5,199 nucleotides of DNA from an uncultured Lachnospiraceae bacterium. Lineage in GTDB: Bacteria > Bacillota > Clostridia > Lachnospirales > Lachnospiraceae. Every line of letters starts with the position of its first letter. Within the stretch, counting starts at the first letter, position 1. The translations under genes were made by a program, and so were the position numbers. Location of the stretch: contig CADCQV010000134.1 of NCBI GenBank assembly GCA_902803625.1, forward strand, positions 1 to 5,199, given 5' to 3'. The notes under the pieces were generated by a model. It saw nothing but the letters and a program-made list of their open reading frames with translations. It made no database searches and was not told the origin of the DNA. This document shows, in pieces, positions 4,219-5,199 of this stretch.

Positions 4219-5151
4219 ATGGCAATCTTAAGACTTAAACCGGCATACTTCAGCGATATCTGGGGTGGGAGCCGGCTGAAAAAGGAATATAATAAGTCCG
4301 AGTATCCGGGCTATGTACTGTCCGAAACCTGGGAATTATCCTGCGATGAAGAGCATCCGACCATTATCGACAGCGGTTCCTTTAAGGGTAAGACCCTGAA
4401 GGAATATTTCGATGCAGAGGGAGAGAGGGCTCTCGGCAGCAACTTTAGCCGTTTCGACAGCTGGCCTCTTTCGGTCAAATTCATCGATGCCCATCAGAAT
4501 ATATCCATAAAAGTGCACCCTTCCGATGAATATGCGCAGAAGAAGGGTCTTCCGAAGGGAAATGACGAGTGCTGGTATATCCTTGACGCTCTTCCCAATG
4601 CAGGTATTTTCTACGGTGTTGACAGGGATGTGACCGTGGATGAATTCGAAGAAATGATAAGGAACAATACCTTTAAGAAGGTATTGCATTTCCAGCCGGT
4701 AAATAAAGGGGATGTATTTTACTGCGGGCCCGGGCTCCTTCACTCCATAGGGGCAGGTGTGCTGGCTCTTGAGGTCAAGCAGATGAAGCAGGTAAAATAC
4801 AGGGTATACGATTACGGAAGGGTAAAGCCTGACGGAAGCCCCAGAGAGCTTATGATAGAGGAGGCAAAGGAGGCCGCTATCCTGAAAAAAGACATTCCTG
4901 CGAAGGATATGCATGGGCATCTTTGTGATTGTGATACCTTTAAGATAGATAAGATCCATATTAACGGTGAAACGGATCTTTCAACCGACGGGAGCAGCTT
5001 CCAGCACCTCCTTGTGGTTGAGGGTGATCTTATCCTTACCTCGGGAGACATAAGGATGGAGCTTCTAAAGGGCAACGGAACTCTGGTAAGTGCAGATCAT
5101 GGCGGGTACAGGATCAAGGGTCACGGAGACTTATTGATGATAACCGTCTGA
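4219..5151 (+). CDS. manA: Mannose-6-phosphate isomerase, class I (short form)
   Basis: This zinc-dependent cytoplasmic enzyme interconverts mannose 6-phosphate and fructose 6-phosphate. It feeds mannose into glycolysis, or supplies mannose 6-phosphate for GDP-mannose and surface polysaccharides. The 310-residue product has the length of the short bacillary/clostridial form. The N-terminal cupin half starts with LKPAYFSDIWGGSRL and contains SETWELS (35-41). Likely zinc ligands are H100 in KVHPSDEYA, E117 in NDECWYIL and H175 in PGLLHSIGAG. R195 in VKYRVYDYGR is the expected catalytic arginine. The C-terminal cupin half (about 230-310) is more divergent. The start at 4219 has a strong AAGGAGAG site; extending to ATG 4150 would add 23 residues translated from the hairpin-rich repeat. 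Sugar-phosphate neighbours are not visible in the window, so the direction of flux cannot be inferred. A new ORF may start 3 nt after the stop. Confidence 0.95.
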   Translation: MAILRLKPAYFSDIWGGSRLKKEYNKSEYPGYVLSETWELSCDEEHPTIIDSGSFKGKTLKEYFDAEGERALGSNFSRFDSWPLSVKFIDAHQNISIKVHPSDEYAQKKGLPKGNDECWYILDALPNAGIFYGVDRDVTVDEFEEMIRNNTFKKVLHFQPVNKGDVFYCGPGLLHSIGAGVLALEVKQMKQVKYRVYDYGRVKPDGSPRELMIEEAKEAAILKKDIPAKDMHGHLCDCDTFKIDKIHINGETDLSTDGSSFQHLLVVEGDLILTSGDIRMELLKGNGTLVSADHGGYRIKGHGDLLMITV

Positions 5152-5154
5152 CAT

Positions 5155-5199
5155 ATGGAAAAGTCATATGAAAGCATTCCCGCAGGGGTGGTGATAAGG
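5155..5199 (+). CDS. Possible start of a downstream gene (3'-truncated by window end)
   Basis: An ATG 3 nt after the manA stop opens a frame of 15 codons, MEKSYESIPAGVVIR, that runs off the window. The close spacing would suit an operon with manA. No ribosome binding site is visible upstream, and the ATG lies in one of two CATATG palindromes (5152-5157, 5165-5170) that could pair. The IPAGVVI pattern faintly recalls the beginning of a PAS domain, but 15 residues are too few to assign anything. Confidence 0.35.
   Translation, partial: MEKSYESIPAGVVIR

Noticed and set aside
1..5199. A new multi-gene defence, toxin or secondary-metabolism system
   Set aside because: All complete genes belong to well-known housekeeping families and no toxin, nuclease-helicase, phage or biosynthetic module is present. 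The only unexplained content is the repeat DNA and the partial first gene.

Overview
The window looks like a chromosomal segment from a Firmicutes bacterium of the Clostridia, most plausibly a Lachnospiraceae (Butyrivibrio-like) relative. This rests on strong AGGAG-type ribosome binding sites, AT-rich intergenic DNA around moderate-GC genes, a clostridial-style CarD protein, and housekeeping genes typical of that group. The taxonomic placement is inferred from sequence character and has not been confirmed by any search.

Layout: (1) 1-941, plus strand, the 3' end of a gene that begins upstream of the window. Its product is not firmly identified, but it resembles the soluble C-terminal (DUF6449-like) part of some Lachnospiraceae ABC permeases. 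(2) 942-1089, a convergent intergenic spacer holding a 34-nt dispersed repeat and a near-ideal intrinsic terminator whose U-tract faces the minus strand. (3) 1090-1593, minus strand, a CarD-family RNA-polymerase-binding regulator. (4) 1594-1877, a divergent AT-rich regulatory region with a good plus-strand promoter and a candidate minus-strand promoter. (5) 1878-3491, a metallo-beta-lactamase/beta-CASP RNA-processing-type hydrolase, followed 3 nt later by (6) folA, dihydrofolate reductase, 3495-4007; the two appear to form an operon. (7) 3976-4197, a hairpin-rich repeat element of about 222 bp with 11-bp inverted ends. It begins inside the folA coding sequence and ends just before the manA ribosome binding site. 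(8) 4219-5151, manA, mannose-6-phosphate isomerase. (9) 5155-5199, a possible start of a further ORF.

The protein-coding content is mostly housekeeping: global transcription control (CarD), probable RNA metabolism (beta-CASP hydrolase), folate metabolism (DHFR) and fructose-6-phosphate/mannose-6-phosphate interconversion (ManA). I do not see a defence system, prophage or new multi-gene machine. The unusual parts are non-coding. The repeat element supplies the last nine residues and stop codon of DHFR and brings a TATAAT close to manA. A second copy of its outer 34 nt lies in inverted orientation about 3 kb away, next to another stop codon. The promoter of the beta-CASP gene is placed so that transcription should begin at or next to the start codon, which suggests a leaderless mRNA.
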